Shown here piece after piece: positions 1-7,565 of a DNA stretch of 64,000 bases. How positions within the stretch are numbered: the first letter of the stretch is position 1; every line of letters starts with the position of its first letter. The notes beneath the pieces are model-generated. The model saw nothing but the letters and a program-made list of their open reading frames with translations. It was not told where the DNA came from and did no database searches. Location: contig JAGNIU010000015.1 in assembly GCA_018000995.1 (NCBI GenBank), forward strand, positions 24,389 through 88,388. Direction: 5' to 3'. The position numbers were made by a program, and so were the translations under genes. The stretch is from Bacteroidia bacterium (GTDB taxonomy: Bacteria > Bacteroidota > Bacteroidia > B-17B0 > Aurantibacillaceae).

Positions 1-995
1 TTGTTTTGTTCCTCGGCTGCGTACTTCTTTATTTTCATAGCGCTTCGTTTTCTCAATTTCTAAAAAATACAGGCATGACGGTTTTATTCAGCATTGTATT
101 TTTATTTGGAATTGTACGCGCATTTTTAGCAGCTTGCACACATCCCTTCATGAGTCAGTTAGTACCAAGAACTCAATATACCAACTCCGCAACATGGAAT
201 AGCACAGCTTGGCACGTTGGTGCTATACTCGGACCAGTTGTTGCAGGAATTGTTTACGGACACCAAGGAAAATTAAATGCGGATACGTGTTATTTGATTG
301 ACAGTATTTTATTTCTCATCTCTATTTATTTTATTTTCAGAATTAGCAGCAAACCAAAACCGGTGAGAGAAGAAAAAGAAACTTTATTACAAAGCATGAC
401 TGTTGGTTTGAAATTCGTTTTCAAAAATAAAATGGTGTTGAGTGCATTGACTTTAGATTTGTTCGCTGTTTTATTTGGAGGTGCAGTAGCAATGATTCCA
501 ATGTTTAACGATAAAATTTTACACCTCGGTCCGGAGGCTTATGGTTTATTACGTACCGCCCCTGCTATTGGAGCTGTGCTCATGGCATTAGTTTTAGCAG
601 TGAAACCCCCTGCGAAAAAAGCGGGCCTCGCTTTAATTTGGTCGGTGGTTGGTTTTGGAGTTTTCACAATTCTCTTTGCGTTTTGTACAAATTATTGGGC
701 GGCGCTTTTCATGTTATTAATGACCGGCGCCTTTGATAATGTGAGTGTAGTGGTTCGTCACAGTATTTTACAATTATCAACTCCGGATAACATGCGCGGA
801 AGAGTAACAGCGGTAAATAATATTTTCATTGGTTCAAGTAATGAAATCGGTGCTTTTGAATCGGGCGTTGCTGCTAAAGCGATGGGCTTAGTTCCTTCAA
901 TTATTTTTGGTGGCGCTATGACAATTGCTACAGTATTCGGAATTCATAAGTTAAATCCGCAACTTAAAAAAATGGACCTTACTAAGTATGAGTAG
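1..995 (+). CDS. MFS transporter, EntS/MFS_3-like (5'-truncated by window edge)
   Basis: Integral inner-membrane major facilitator, probably a drug/proton or siderophore-type exporter. The reading frame is open to the left edge, so the real start lies outside the window; about 330 codons remain of a usual 410-430, so roughly the first two or three helices are missing. Visible signs are multiple hydrophobic helices, a central basic loop (around RISSKPKPVREEKE) between the two six-helix halves, and the late RGRVTAVNN motif typical of the MFS_3 (PF05977) group. The substrate cannot be told from sequence. It is followed after 8 bases by a 72-bp inverted repeat that separates it from the next gene. 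Confidence 0.85.
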   Translation, partial: VLFLGCVLLYFHSASFSQFLKNTGMTVLFSIVFLFGIVRAFLAACTHPFMSQLVPRTQYTNSATWNSTAWHVGAILGPVVAGIVYGHQGKLNADTCYLIDSILFLISIYFIFRISSKPKPVREEKETLLQSMTVGLKFVFKNKMVLSALTLDLFAVLFGGAVAMIPMFNDKILHLGPEAYGLLRTAPAIGAVLMALVLAVKPPAKKAGLALIWSVVGFGVFTILFAFCTNYWAALFMLLMTGAFDNVSVVVRHSILQLSTPDNMRGRVTAVNNIFIGSSNEIGAFESGVAAKAMGLVPSIIFGGAMTIATVFGIHKLNPQLKKMDLTKYE

Positions 996-1003
996 AAATT
1001 TTT

Positions 1004-1075
1004 GCCACAAAAACACTAAAACACAAAATCCCACAAATAGTTTCGTGGAATTTAGAGCCTTTGTGCTTTAGTGGC
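1004..1075. repeat. 72-bp imperfect inverted repeat, GCCAC family, copy 1
   Basis: Starts GCCACAAAAACAC and ends GCTTTAGTGGC, the outer arms being complementary with a weak AT-rich middle. Closely related copies lie at 28315-28387 and 57610-57681. It sits between two same-strand genes. It resembles an intergenic repeat I recall as common in Bacteroidota genomes; it could act as a terminator or be a small non-autonomous mobile element. Confidence 0.75.
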
Positions 1076-1095
1076 CTAATCTTAGAAATCTCCAT

Positions 1096-1878
1096 TTGAA
1101 AACGTCTGACCTAAATACTATCAAAGGCTTCTTGGAAGAAAAATATTTTCAATTCAACAACCGCTCTTTTATAGAAACCGATCCCATTCAAATTCCTCAC
1201 GCTTTTACGAAGAAAGAAGATATTGAAATCGCTGCTTTCCTTGCCGCAACAATCGCTTGGGGACAACGGAAAACAATTATTGGCAACGCGCAGAAATTAA
1301 TGTTGTGGATGGATAATGCGCCGCATGATTTTATTTTGAATCATTCTGCAAAAGAATTAGCGCCTTTTAAAAAATTTGTTCACAGAACATTTAATGGAAC
1401 AGATTGTGTGTTCTTTATTAAATCACTTCAAAATATTTATTTAAAGCATGGTGGTTTAGAAGGAGCATTTTCAAAAGGACTAAATAAGAAAGATGACAAT
1501 ATAAAAAATGCCATTGTTGGTTTTAGAAAACTATTTTTAGAACTAAAACACGAATCACGCAGCGATAAACATATTTCAAATCCTGAAAGTAAATCCAGCG
1601 CGAAACGATTGTGTATGTATTTACGTTGGATGGTGCGTAATGATAAAAAGGGTGTTGATTTTGGAATTTGGAATAAAATTTCTCCTTCCCTACTCTGTCT
1701 ACCTTTAGATGTACACACCGGAAATGTAAGTCGCAAATTAGGTTTACTAAAACGCACACAAGATGATTGGCAAGCCGTTGAGGAAATTACTTCTGTACTG
1801 AAACAGTTTGATAAGAATGATCCTGTGAAATATGATTTTGCTCTTTTTGGATTAGGTGCGTTTGAAGGATTTAAGTGA
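1096..1878 (+). CDS. DUF2400 / TIGR02757 family protein
   Basis: A 260-residue soluble protein matching the length and motifs of the TIGR02757 (DUF2400) family: an N-terminal PHAFTKKEDIEIAAFLAA segment, IAWGQRKTI near residue 54, the LRWMVRNDKKGVDFGIW block near residue 175 and the LDVHTGNVSRKLGLL block near residue 205. The WxVR...D and LDxHTG blocks recall the HhH-GPD DNA-glycosylase fold, but no reaction is established to my knowledge. The start is a TTG codon; no in-frame ATG precedes the conserved N-terminus. It is flanked by intergenic repeats on both sides and faces the toxin gene convergently. Confidence 0.8.
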   Translation: MKTSDLNTIKGFLEEKYFQFNNRSFIETDPIQIPHAFTKKEDIEIAAFLAATIAWGQRKTIIGNAQKLMLWMDNAPHDFILNHSAKELAPFKKFVHRTFNGTDCVFFIKSLQNIYLKHGGLEGAFSKGLNKKDDNIKNAIVGFRKLFLELKHESRSDKHISNPESKSSAKRLCMYLRWMVRNDKKGVDFGIWNKISPSLLCLPLDVHTGNVSRKLGLLKRTQDDWQAVEEITSVLKQFDKNDPVKYDFALFGLGAFEGFK

Positions 1879-1879
1879 A

Positions 1880-1961
1880 GGTGGCTTCGACAAGCTCAGC
1901 CACCGCGTTTTCAAAACGAATTTTATTCTATTGTTCCGTTGACTGAGCTGAGCCGAAGTCA
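1880..1961. repeat. Pair of constant-core hairpins between convergent genes
   Basis: Two hairpins. At 1880-1904 the stem GGTGGCT/AGCCACC encloses TCGACAAGCTC, the reverse complement of core GAGCTTGTCGA. At 1940-1961 the stem TGACT/AGTCA encloses core variant GAGCTGAGCCGA. The two point in opposite orientations. They lie between the DUF2400 stop codon and the toxin stop codon and may serve as a bidirectional terminator. The stems differ but both pair perfectly. Confidence 0.85.
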
Positions 1962-1974
1962 CTATTGAGTGATA

Positions 1975-2283
1975 CTAAAACAAATCCGGTTCTTGGCTTG
2001 AGTGAACTACTCTGGCAATGAAAATTTCTTTTGGTTCTATTTTGTAGGATACGCGGATACTGTCTTTATTAAAAACCCGGTAAGTGCCGTCGTTATTTTC
2101 TTTCAATTCATCTTCCCTGAACATTTCAGGATTGGAAGGGATTGTTTTAATAATATTGTTTACTCTGGTTTTAACGCGTTTTGCGTTGGAAGGCGAATCT
2201 AATTTTATGTAATCCAGAATCTCAATGAAGTTATATAAGGCTTTAGTGCCCCACCTGATTGTACGGCTTACTCTTTTTCCCAT
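1975..2283 (-). CDS. RelE/ParE superfamily toxin
   Basis: A 102-residue basic protein with the RelE/ParE layout: WGTKALYNFIEILDYI helical N-terminus, a helix with KRVKTRVNNIIKTI, then the beta-rich end with YRVFNKDSIRVSYKIEPKEIFIARVVHSSQEP. The C-terminal I..I.RV.H pattern is that of type II toxins, which act as ribosome-dependent mRNA interferases (RelE) or gyrase poisons (ParE). The gene overlaps the upstream antitoxin-like gene by 16 bases, the usual antitoxin-first arrangement. Which of the two activities it has cannot be judged from sequence alone. Confidence 0.85.
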   Translation of the reverse strand: MGKRVSRTIRWGTKALYNFIEILDYIKLDSPSNAKRVKTRVNNIIKTIPSNPEMFREDELKENNDGTYRVFNKDSIRVSYKIEPKEIFIARVVHSSQEPDLF

Positions 2284-2498
2284 GCTGCTAATAATGAATC
2301 AGCCTCATCCTGAGTGAAATATTTCCCGTTTTTAATTTGTGCCACAGCTTCATCAATTTCCTTGTTGTATTTTTTTAGAAACTTCTCTTTTGCCTTAGCG
2401 TCCGAGGAAATTAATGCTTTAATCTTTTCAATAACACTATTGTTGCTGGTTGTTAAAATCAGCCTCGCAATTTGTTTTCTATCTGCTACTGTTATCAT
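2268..2498 (-). CDS. Probable cognate antitoxin of the RelE/ParE toxin
   Basis: A 76-residue, mostly helical, charged protein directly upstream of and overlapping the RelE/ParE-type toxin gene, so probably its antitoxin. The C-terminal half (IDEAVAQIKNGKYFTQDEADSLLAAWEKE) resembles the toxin-wrapping helices of small Bacteroidota antitoxins; the N-terminus (ITVADRKQIARLILTTSNN) shows no clear ribbon-helix-helix or helix-turn-helix, so autoregulation through DNA binding is uncertain. A TAAATTTG promoter box lies on the same strand 19 bases upstream. The call rests mainly on gene order and size. Confidence 0.75.
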   Translation of the reverse strand: MITVADRKQIARLILTTSNNSVIEKIKALISSDAKAKEKFLKKYNKEIDEAVAQIKNGKYFTQDEADSLLAAWEKE

Positions 2499-2516
2499 TG
2501 CTTTATTGTATTAAAA

Positions 2517-2524
2517 CAAATTTA
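2517..2524 (-). promoter_or_regulatory. -7 promoter box for the toxin-antitoxin operon
   Basis: TAAATTTG on the minus strand, matching the Bacteroidota TAnnTTTG consensus, 18 bases from the antitoxin ATG. Confidence 0.55.
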
Positions 2525-2539
2525 CAAAATTTTCCTTTA

Positions 2540-2950
2540 TAGTTTACAACATAAAATTGCACCAATAACCCCGGAGGGGTTTAATGTTTGTAACCCGAGA
2601 CAAAAACACACACCACTCTCGCGCCGCTTTTGCATTTACGCTAAAGGGCGGCGCGCTATTGAAAGAGGTTGCGTCTTCGAGGGACTCACCCCCAACCCCT
2701 CTCTACAAATAGAGAGGGGAGCTAATGCACGGTTTCAAAATTGCATTAAGGTGAGTACTTCAATTAAAGTAATTTTCCCTTTCTAAAACAATTGGAAGAA
2801 TAAACTCATCATGAAACCATCCCGATAGCTATCGGGACCATAAACTCTTCCTAAAAACGAATGTATCGTCCCTCTCTGTTTGCAGAGAGGGATAAGAGGG
2901 TGAGTCCGTTTTGCGCCCCGTGAAATTGTCTCGATAGCTATCGGGTGAGG
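2540..2950. repeat. Non-coding spacer packed with several intergenic repeat types
   Basis: No convincing gene lies between 2499 and 3016. The stretch holds a palindrome AACCCC-GGA-GGGGTT (2567-2581); a hairpin CCCCTCTCT/AGAGAGGGG (2696-2719) preceded by GGGACTCACCC; its inverted relative CCCTCTCTG/CAGAGAGGG (2870-2891) followed by GGGTGAGTCC; and two copies of the palindrome CCCGATAGCTATCGGG (2821-2836, and 2930-2945 with one mismatch). The two GACTCACCC elements face each other, giving a long imperfect inverted repeat of about 230 bases. These motif types are ones I recall as widespread in Bacteroidota. An open frame across 2472-2786 is made of repeat sequence and is not called. Confidence 0.75.
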
Positions 2951-3016
2951 TGAGTCTCACTACTTATAAAAATTTAGTTTTTATACTTTTTCAAAGAAAA
3001 TGACGTTATTAATGTA

Positions 3017-3640
3017 TTGAAAAAAATTCTTGTTATAATAGCGATTTTTAATTGTGTATGGTTGTGCGCTCAGCATGGCTATAAATCAAAATATAGCGTT
3101 GGGCTTAAGTTGGGAGGTTCGATTCATACACTTGCGGGAGATCTTACTAAAAGTAAACCCGGCGGAAACTTGTTAGGAGGATTTTGGTTCCAGCTAAAGA
3201 TGAATAAAAACTGGACGGCTCAGACGGAACTTTTACTTATAGATAAAGGAATCGGTGTTAGGGAAGCCGGAAAGAGTCCACGTTATGTTAACCTTCATTA
3301 TTTTGAAGTGCCTGTTCTTTTTCAATATCACAAAAAGAAGATCTATTTTGAATTTGGTCCGGGTTTGGGATATATGATTAATTATCGTGAACACTTATAT
3401 GGTAATGAAACGCCCGACCTTGTAAATAACCATCCATTTACGAGAACCGAACTTTCATTCAATCTTGGTATTGGCTGCGCATTAAATGAGAAGTGGGCAC
3501 TCGGATTAAGACTTACTCATTCTTTATTACCGGTAAGGGGCGCTGTTCCTTTAGTCTCGAAAAAGTCTTATAATCAATTATTAGCTTTAAGCGTAAGTCG
3601 CCAACTAAAGAAAAAGAAAGCTAGTGATCCGCAAGAATAA
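3017..3640 (+). CDS. PorT-like outer-membrane beta-barrel protein
   Basis: A 207-residue exported protein. Residues 1-18 (MKKILVIIAIFNCVWLCA) form a signal peptide; the rest alternates amphipathic strands and turns, opening with YKSKYSVGLKLGGS and followed by WFQLKMNKNWTAQTELL, IYFEFGPGLGYMI, FNLGIGCALNEKWALGLRLTHSL. This is the pattern of the eight-stranded outer-membrane barrels of the PorT/OMP_b-brl_2 class. The start is TTG at 3017; the nearby ATG at 3012 is out of frame. Function is unknown. The C-terminal lysine-rich tail (KKKKASDPQE) is unusual because barrels normally end in an aromatic strand. Confidence 0.7.
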   Translation: MKKILVIIAIFNCVWLCAQHGYKSKYSVGLKLGGSIHTLAGDLTKSKPGGNLLGGFWFQLKMNKNWTAQTELLLIDKGIGVREAGKSPRYVNLHYFEVPVLFQYHKKKIYFEFGPGLGYMINYREHLYGNETPDLVNNHPFTRTELSFNLGIGCALNEKWALGLRLTHSLLPVRGAVPLVSKKSYNQLLALSVSRQLKKKKASDPQE

Positions 3641-3652
3641 TAAGCAAATGTC

Positions 3653-3707
3653 ATGTCGAGCGAAGTCGAGACATTTTAGCTCTACACGTTCTCGACTTCG
3701 CTCGAAC
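3653..3707. repeat. Pair of constant-core hairpins, GAGCGAAGTCGA variant
   Basis: At 3653-3674 stem ATGTC/GACAT encloses GAGCGAAGTCGA. At 3688-3707 stem GTTC/GAAC encloses the exact reverse complement TCGACTTCGCTC. Same architecture as the other constant-core hairpins but with a different core version. Lies between two same-strand genes. Confidence 0.85.
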
Positions 3708-3801
3708 TGACAAATTACTTTATTCGGGCTTGGTGCTTTTGAGGAGTTTAAGTAGTTTGTAACCTTTATGAGAAATTTCATTATGATAATAAATTCATCC
3801 C

Positions 3802-4347
3802 ATGAAAAGTATTATCATTCCCCACATGCCAGTTATAAAGAACAGGTTAGCAAATGTAATATTTGTCTCACTCTTAGTCTTTTTATTGTTACCAAATAAT
3901 AATCTTGCGCAGCCATGTGCAGTAAGAAATCATCCGTTTGAAAAGAACAAAAACCTAACTCGAATTACAACATGTTTCCCATTAGAGTTTGGCGTATTCG
4001 TGCCTGTTAAAGAAACTGCCATTGAGGATACCATATTTTTAGGTATATCAGCTGACAGTTTAAAAGAAGGGCCACTTAATTTCGTTATTTACGTTTACTT
4101 TCCAAAAGAAACTAAAATAGATTCTTCCTATTTGGAAATTGGATTTGAAAATGGCGGTATAGAACGATTTCAACCAATATATGAATTCAAATCAGAGAAC
4201 TATGTTGAATATGCAATTACACAAAAACAATATTTAAAACTTAAAAATTACAGTGCGGAATATATCAATTTTCATTTAGACAATAATGATCTTGAATATT
4301 TTGATAATTACAGTCCGTATTTTTCAATCTTTTTCGCCGCACTATGA
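3802..4347 (+). CDS. Secreted protein of unknown function
   Basis: A 181-residue protein (157-173 mature). A hydrophobic segment (VIFVSLLVFLLLPNNNLAQ) forms a signal peptide; the second ATG at 3826 gives the more usual signal-peptide length, so 3802 may be too early. The mature part is a mixture of beta-type segments (PLNFVIYVYFPKET, YLEIGFENGGIERF) with several aromatic residues and no family I recognise. Its stop overlaps the next gene by 4 bases (ATGA), so the two are translated together and probably function together. Confidence 0.6.
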   Translation: MKSIIIPHMPVIKNRLANVIFVSLLVFLLLPNNNLAQPCAVRNHPFEKNKNLTRITTCFPLEFGVFVPVKETAIEDTIFLGISADSLKEGPLNFVIYVYFPKETKIDSSYLEIGFENGGIERFQPIYEFKSENYVEYAITQKQYLKLKNYSAEYINFHLDNNDLEYFDNYSPYFSIFFAAL

Positions 4348-4781
4348 AAGATATATTTTCATTAAAATATTTTAGCTCCATTTACCTTGGAACAAGAAGG
4401 ATTCTTGCTTCAATAGCAATTTTAATGGGTGCAATTCTTGTTATTATTCTAATGTATACTGAGAAACGAGATTTCAACACTGTATTAGGTGCAGGAATAA
4501 TAACAATTGGAGTTTATTGGCTCTTTGTATTATTATACTGCTGGATTTGGAATGGATTTTTACACAAAGACAGAGCAAGGGATTATTTGTTACGGAAACT
4601 TATTGATGATTGGTCAGAACTAGACAAAAAGGTAAAAGAGAATGATGAATATATTGAAGGTCTAAATGAGCAGGTATTGGAATTAAGGGAAGACTTATGC
4701 GAACTTTCAGGAAGAGTAACTGATGGTTTTGTTGCTGTAAATAACAAACTTAAGGGCCTTGAGTACTTACGTATGAAGTAA
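4344..4781 (+). CDS. Two-TM membrane protein with C-terminal coiled coil
   Basis: A 145-residue protein with two hydrophobic helices (about residues 22-38 and 48-70) followed by a charged heptad-like helix from about residue 75 (WSELDKKVKENDEYIEGLNEQVLEL). The topology suggests both termini in the cytoplasm and an oligomerising tail. I do not recognise the family. It starts inside the stop codon of the preceding secreted protein, so the pair looks like an operon linking a periplasmic and an inner-membrane component. Confidence 0.6.
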   Translation: MKDIFSLKYFSSIYLGTRRILASIAILMGAILVIILMYTEKRDFNTVLGAGIITIGVYWLFVLLYCWIWNGFLHKDRARDYLLRKLIDDWSELDKKVKENDEYIEGLNEQVLELREDLCELSGRVTDGFVAVNNKLKGLEYLRMK

Positions 4782-4793
4782 TACAAAAATTAC

Positions 4794-4801
4794 TATCTTT
4801 A
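4794..4801 (+). promoter_or_regulatory. -7 promoter box
   Basis: TATCTTTA, one mismatch to TAnnTTTG, 5 bases before the ATG at 4807; implies a very short leader. Confidence 0.4.
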
Positions 4802-4806
4802 TATAA

Positions 4807-5361
4807 ATGAAAAAATCCTTAGTCTTTTTTTTACTTTCAATTTATGTTCTTGGTGCGTTTAGTCAAACGAACATTATGAAAGTAGATTGGCAGAAACTTT
4901 CCAAGTTAGAGAGCGGTATTCAATTAGATTTCAAAATGGCTGCTATTGGGGTAAAGCTCGGATTAGGAGGAGAAGAAGTCCCTGATTATGCTTATTATTT
5001 TAAATGTTGTACGTTTAAAATACCTCATAACATAGAACAAACAATCGCAGGATTAAAAATGAACAGAAACCAACGTTGGACTTTCTATTTTTCATTAATA
5101 TATGACTCAAATGGTAAATACACGGATTATGCTTATGCAGGTTATATTATTACTGAATATGGAGAAAACACTCAAGAGTATTTAATTAAAGTTAAAAAGA
5201 CTAGACTATATCCCGAAAACAATATATATACCGAAAAAATTACGTTCACCAATGGGGTATCATTTCTAATTGAAGAACGGCGTTATGTTAGAAAAGTTAT
5301 TTTACCTGAAATAACACTTACAAATGAAGATTATTACTACAAGGACTGTTCTTCTAAATAA
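4807..5361 (+). CDS. Secreted protein of unknown function
   Basis: A 184-residue protein with a clear signal peptide (MKKSLVFFLLSIYVLGAFSQ, cleavage near residue 19). The mature part is acidic and tyrosine-rich (PDYAYYFKCC, YTDYAYAGYIITEYGENTQEYLIKVKK) and ends in KDCSSK. Four cysteines could form disulfides in the periplasm. No family recognised. It sits in an islet of small unknown exported proteins and has its own promoter-like box. Confidence 0.6.
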   Translation: MKKSLVFFLLSIYVLGAFSQTNIMKVDWQKLSKLESGIQLDFKMAAIGVKLGLGGEEVPDYAYYFKCCTFKIPHNIEQTIAGLKMNRNQRWTFYFSLIYDSNGKYTDYAYAGYIITEYGENTQEYLIKVKKTRLYPENNIYTEKITFTNGVSFLIEERRYVRKVILPEITLTNEDYYYKDCSSK

Positions 5362-5401
5362 TTACTGTTTTATTAATTAACTAATCAAAAAAATAAAAGA
5401 C

Positions 5402-5701
5402 ATGAAAAAATTAATTTTAATAATTGCCCTCTTCTTTTTTGGAATCACAAATATTAAGGCACAGCATACAAAAAAAGATGGCACGCCTGACAAAAGATAC
5501 TCTGAAAACAAAACTCAGACTCCAAGTTCTGGTTACACTAATCCTAATACCACACACGTAGATACCTATCAAAAAAAGGATGGTACTATTGTTCCTGAAC
5601 ATAACAGAACTACACAAAACAACACCGATTTAGATAATTGGAGCACAAAGGGGAATACAAATCCTGAAACAGGAAAGAAGGGAACAAAGAATCCAAAATA
5701 A
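5402..5701 (+). CDS. Small secreted protein with DGT...TGKKGT repeat motif
   Basis: A 99-residue protein: signal peptide (residues 1-20, cleavage before QHTKKDG), then a polar, low-complexity mature domain. It carries a KKDGT unit twice (KKDGTPDKRYSENK and QKKDGTIVPEHNRT), followed by DNWSTKGNTNPETGKKGT. The DGT...H.R...N..T...NWSTKGN.NP.TGK.GT pattern resembles a short module I recall from hypothetical proteins in many bacteria, often C-terminal; its role is unknown. The stop at 5701 is 3 bases from the next start, so the two are probably co-transcribed. Confidence 0.6.
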   Translation: MKKLILIIALFFFGITNIKAQHTKKDGTPDKRYSENKTQTPSSGYTNPNTTHVDTYQKKDGTIVPEHNRTTQNNTDLDNWSTKGNTNPETGKKGTKNPK

Positions 5702-5703
5702 GT

Positions 5704-6186
5704 ATGATAAATATTCTTAATAATGGAGTATATTTTTATCAATTCGACTTTAAGGAGGAGGTGTATTTTGAAAAAAACAAAGAGGGAAAGCTAATTAAAA
5801 AAGAATACCAGACTCCAACACTTTTTCAAAAATCAAAATTTTTTATGATTTATGGCTATGCAATAAATACCGAAACAACCTATACAAGTATCTTTTGTTT
5901 TAATACCGATAATAATAACGCAATTCATAAAACCTATAGGGGCGATGCAGTTACCACCGCCAAGCATTTGAAAATAGGATGGTGGGAACATTATAACGGT
6001 AATGAGAAGAATATTTTTGAAATAAACTATTCCAGAGAGCATATCGAGCTAAATATTGACGGAAACATCTTATCTCTTAAATTTTCTGAAGATGGTCGCA
6101 ATCTAATTGTTAGCACGAAAAACAATATCCTGCCTGGCAATAAAAATATTGCAAAGTATACTTTTTTGGATTGGACTGATTTATAG
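5704..6186 (+). CDS. Hypothetical cytoplasmic protein
   Basis: A 160-residue protein without a signal peptide or membrane helix. It reads as a beta-rich protein (NGVYFYQFDFKEEVYFEKN, EHIELNIDGNILSLKFSEDGRNL, YTFLDWTDL) rich in aromatic and asparagine residues. I do not recognise it. It follows the small DGT-motif protein by two bases and is closed by an inverted repeat at 6240-6290, so it is the last gene of this little cluster. Size and aromatic content would fit an immunity-type or partner protein, but nothing shows that directly. Confidence 0.55.
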   Translation: MINILNNGVYFYQFDFKEEVYFEKNKEGKLIKKEYQTPTLFQKSKFFMIYGYAINTETTYTSIFCFNTDNNNAIHKTYRGDAVTTAKHLKIGWWEHYNGNEKNIFEINYSREHIELNIDGNILSLKFSEDGRNLIVSTKNNILPGNKNIAKYTFLDWTDL

Positions 6187-6239
6187 TGCACAACAATACA
6201 CCTTGAAGAGAAAATAACGTTTCCCAATGAGAACATAGT

Positions 6240-6290
6240 AAAAAGGTTACTATGGTGATGGGAAAAAGTGATAAATATTGTAACCTTTTT
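6240..6290. terminator. Inverted repeat, probable terminator
   Basis: AAAAAGGTTAC (6240-6250) pairs with GTAACCTTTTT (6280-6290) across a 29-base loop; perfect 11-bp stem with a T-run on the 3' side. The long loop is unusual for an intrinsic terminator. Confidence 0.5.
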
Positions 6291-6360
6291 ACAATATTTA
6301 CCTCTGATAACTGAAAATTTACTGTTTATAATTAGTTAGTTATTTAGCTTCATGCGTTTG

Positions 6361-6368
6361 TACCTTTA
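6361..6368 (+). promoter_or_regulatory. -7 promoter box
   Basis: TACCTTTA, one mismatch to TAnnTTTG, 8 bases before the ATG at 6377. Confidence 0.4.
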
Positions 6369-6376
6369 ATGTAAAA

Positions 6377-6703
6377 ATGGCTGATACTATAGATTCGTTA
6401 AAAGAAGAAATCAAACAGATTTACAAGACTCTTGATTATACAAAAACCGCTTCATATTTAAGCTCAAGCGTTTCAAAAATTATTGATTTGCTTAAAAAAA
6501 TGGAACAGATTGAATCAAGGATTACAGGTCAATCACTTGAAGCACTCTTTCATACATTGCATAAGGAAGTAGAGTTTTGTCATCATCACGAAAAACTAAT
6601 GCATAAGAGGAATGCTGCAAAAATTCGTAAGAAAGAATTTCAAGAACAAATGAATGATGCAATTGGCCAAATAAATGTTGATATCAATTTCGATTTAAGA
6701 TAA
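6377..6703 (+). CDS. Small helical (coiled-coil) hypothetical protein
   Basis: A 108-residue soluble, nearly all-helical protein with leucine/isoleucine heptads (IDSLKEEIKQIYKTL, VSKIIDLLKKMEQIESRI) and a charged HxHEK cluster (VEFCHHHEKLMHKRNAAKIRKKEF). Cys and three His in a row of five (CHHH) could bind a metal, but this is speculative. No family recognised. It has its own promoter-like box and is the last gene before a repeat-filled convergent gap. Confidence 0.5.
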   Translation: MADTIDSLKEEIKQIYKTLDYTKTASYLSSSVSKIIDLLKKMEQIESRITGQSLEALFHTLHKEVEFCHHHEKLMHKRNAAKIRKKEFQEQMNDAIGQINVDINFDLR

Positions 6704-6784
6704 GTTTACTTGACCAAATCAGTTGGCAATTCAACAATCCTATTCCAATTAATCCCCCTTCAACCTATGCACCGCTTGGCTTAG

Positions 6785-6895
6785 GGATGCGGAAGGTTTA
6801 GTTCTTTTGCTTTTTCAGCAAAAAACCGCAGCGATAGCGGAGCCTGCAGCAGCCCGACCCGAAGGGGAAGCCCCACACTTCGACAAGCTCAGTGT
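6785..6895. repeat. Intergenic repeat with terminal constant-core hairpin
   Basis: 6785-6874 carries a GC-richer element (GGATGCGGAAGGTTTAG ... GCAGCGATAGCGGAGCC ... CCCGACCCGAAGGGG) of a type I recall as common between Bacteroidota genes. It is followed directly by a constant-core hairpin at 6875-6895: stem ACACT/AGTGT around TCGACAAGCTC. The whole block fills the gap between convergent genes; no gene is seen in 6704-6903. Confidence 0.7.
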
Positions 6896-6903
6896 CCAGT
6901 AAA

Positions 6904-7539
6904 CTAATTAATTGCTTTTAATCTCGCAGCACTCTCCTCACTAATCTTCACATCGTTGTTCACAATCCAATCTTTCATTTTGTTGATGAAGATATCTTTG
7001 TCTTGGATAGAAAAAGTTTTTATGTTAACAGCCTTGCCGTTCTTTTTTATTAGATAAAATATTTCGTGGCGGTATTCTACATTCTCTACTTCGGTGGCAA
7101 AAACTTTTTCCATTTCTTCGAGGGCAATTAAAATGTAATTGGCATAAACATTAACGAAGCAGAGTTTTTTATAATACTTTAACATAGTAACGATGATCTC
7201 CGTTAAGGCCATGGCCAGACAAACCGGATACAATATTTTAACCCCGCTCGGCGAGGCAAGCAACAACAAACCAAAAGTTAAATAGATCCCGATCTTCAGG
7301 AAACGGAATGTATAAAAACTCCCAGGATAATAAGAAAAGCGCTCTACGGGCAGCAGGGCTTTGTAGGCAGTATTGTTGTACTCGAAATAACTGAACAAAG
7401 CGTACACCAAACCCATTACCACTTGCAGTATCAATAAAGTGCTATTATCAACTACGTACTGGAAAATACTCATGACAGTTAGTGTCACCAGGGTAATAAG
7501 CACTAAGTTCTTTCCTACTATCGCTGTTGTACTATTCAT
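6904..7539 (-). CDS. Multi-pass membrane protein of unknown function
   Basis: A 211-residue protein with four hydrophobic helices in the first 130 residues (LVLITLVTLTVMSIFQYVV, STLLILQVVMGLVYALFSYF, IGIYLTFGLLLLASP, LYPVCLAMALTEIIVTML) and a soluble C-terminal domain of about 70 residues with YRHEIFYLIKKNGKAVNIKTFSIQDKDIFINKMKDWI, which looks like a small PH-like or DUF304-type beta fold. No named family recognised. It is divergent from the BatA-domain gene with a 26-base gap, so the two may share a regulatory region. Confidence 0.6.
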   Translation of the reverse strand: MNSTTAIVGKNLVLITLVTLTVMSIFQYVVDNSTLLILQVVMGLVYALFSYFEYNNTAYKALLPVERFSYYPGSFYTFRFLKIGIYLTFGLLLLASPSGVKILYPVCLAMALTEIIVTMLKYYKKLCFVNVYANYILIALEEMEKVFATEVENVEYRHEIFYLIKKNGKAVNIKTFSIQDKDIFINKMKDWIVNNDVKISEESAARLKAIN

Positions 7540-7550
7540 GTCTTTTTTAG

Positions 7551-7558
7551 TATCTTTA
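7551..7558 (+). promoter_or_regulatory. -7 promoter box for the BatA-domain gene
   Basis: TATCTTTA, one mismatch to TAnnTTTG, 7 bases before the ATG at 7566. Confidence 0.45.
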
Positions 7559-7565
7559 AAACCAA

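Noticed and set aside
1437..1759. Minus-strand frames opposite the DUF2400 gene
   Set aside because: Antisense shadows with no domain or start context.
2472..2786. Open frame on the + strand (104 codons)
   Set aside because: Covers several intergenic repeats and the antitoxin promoter; no signal or domain.
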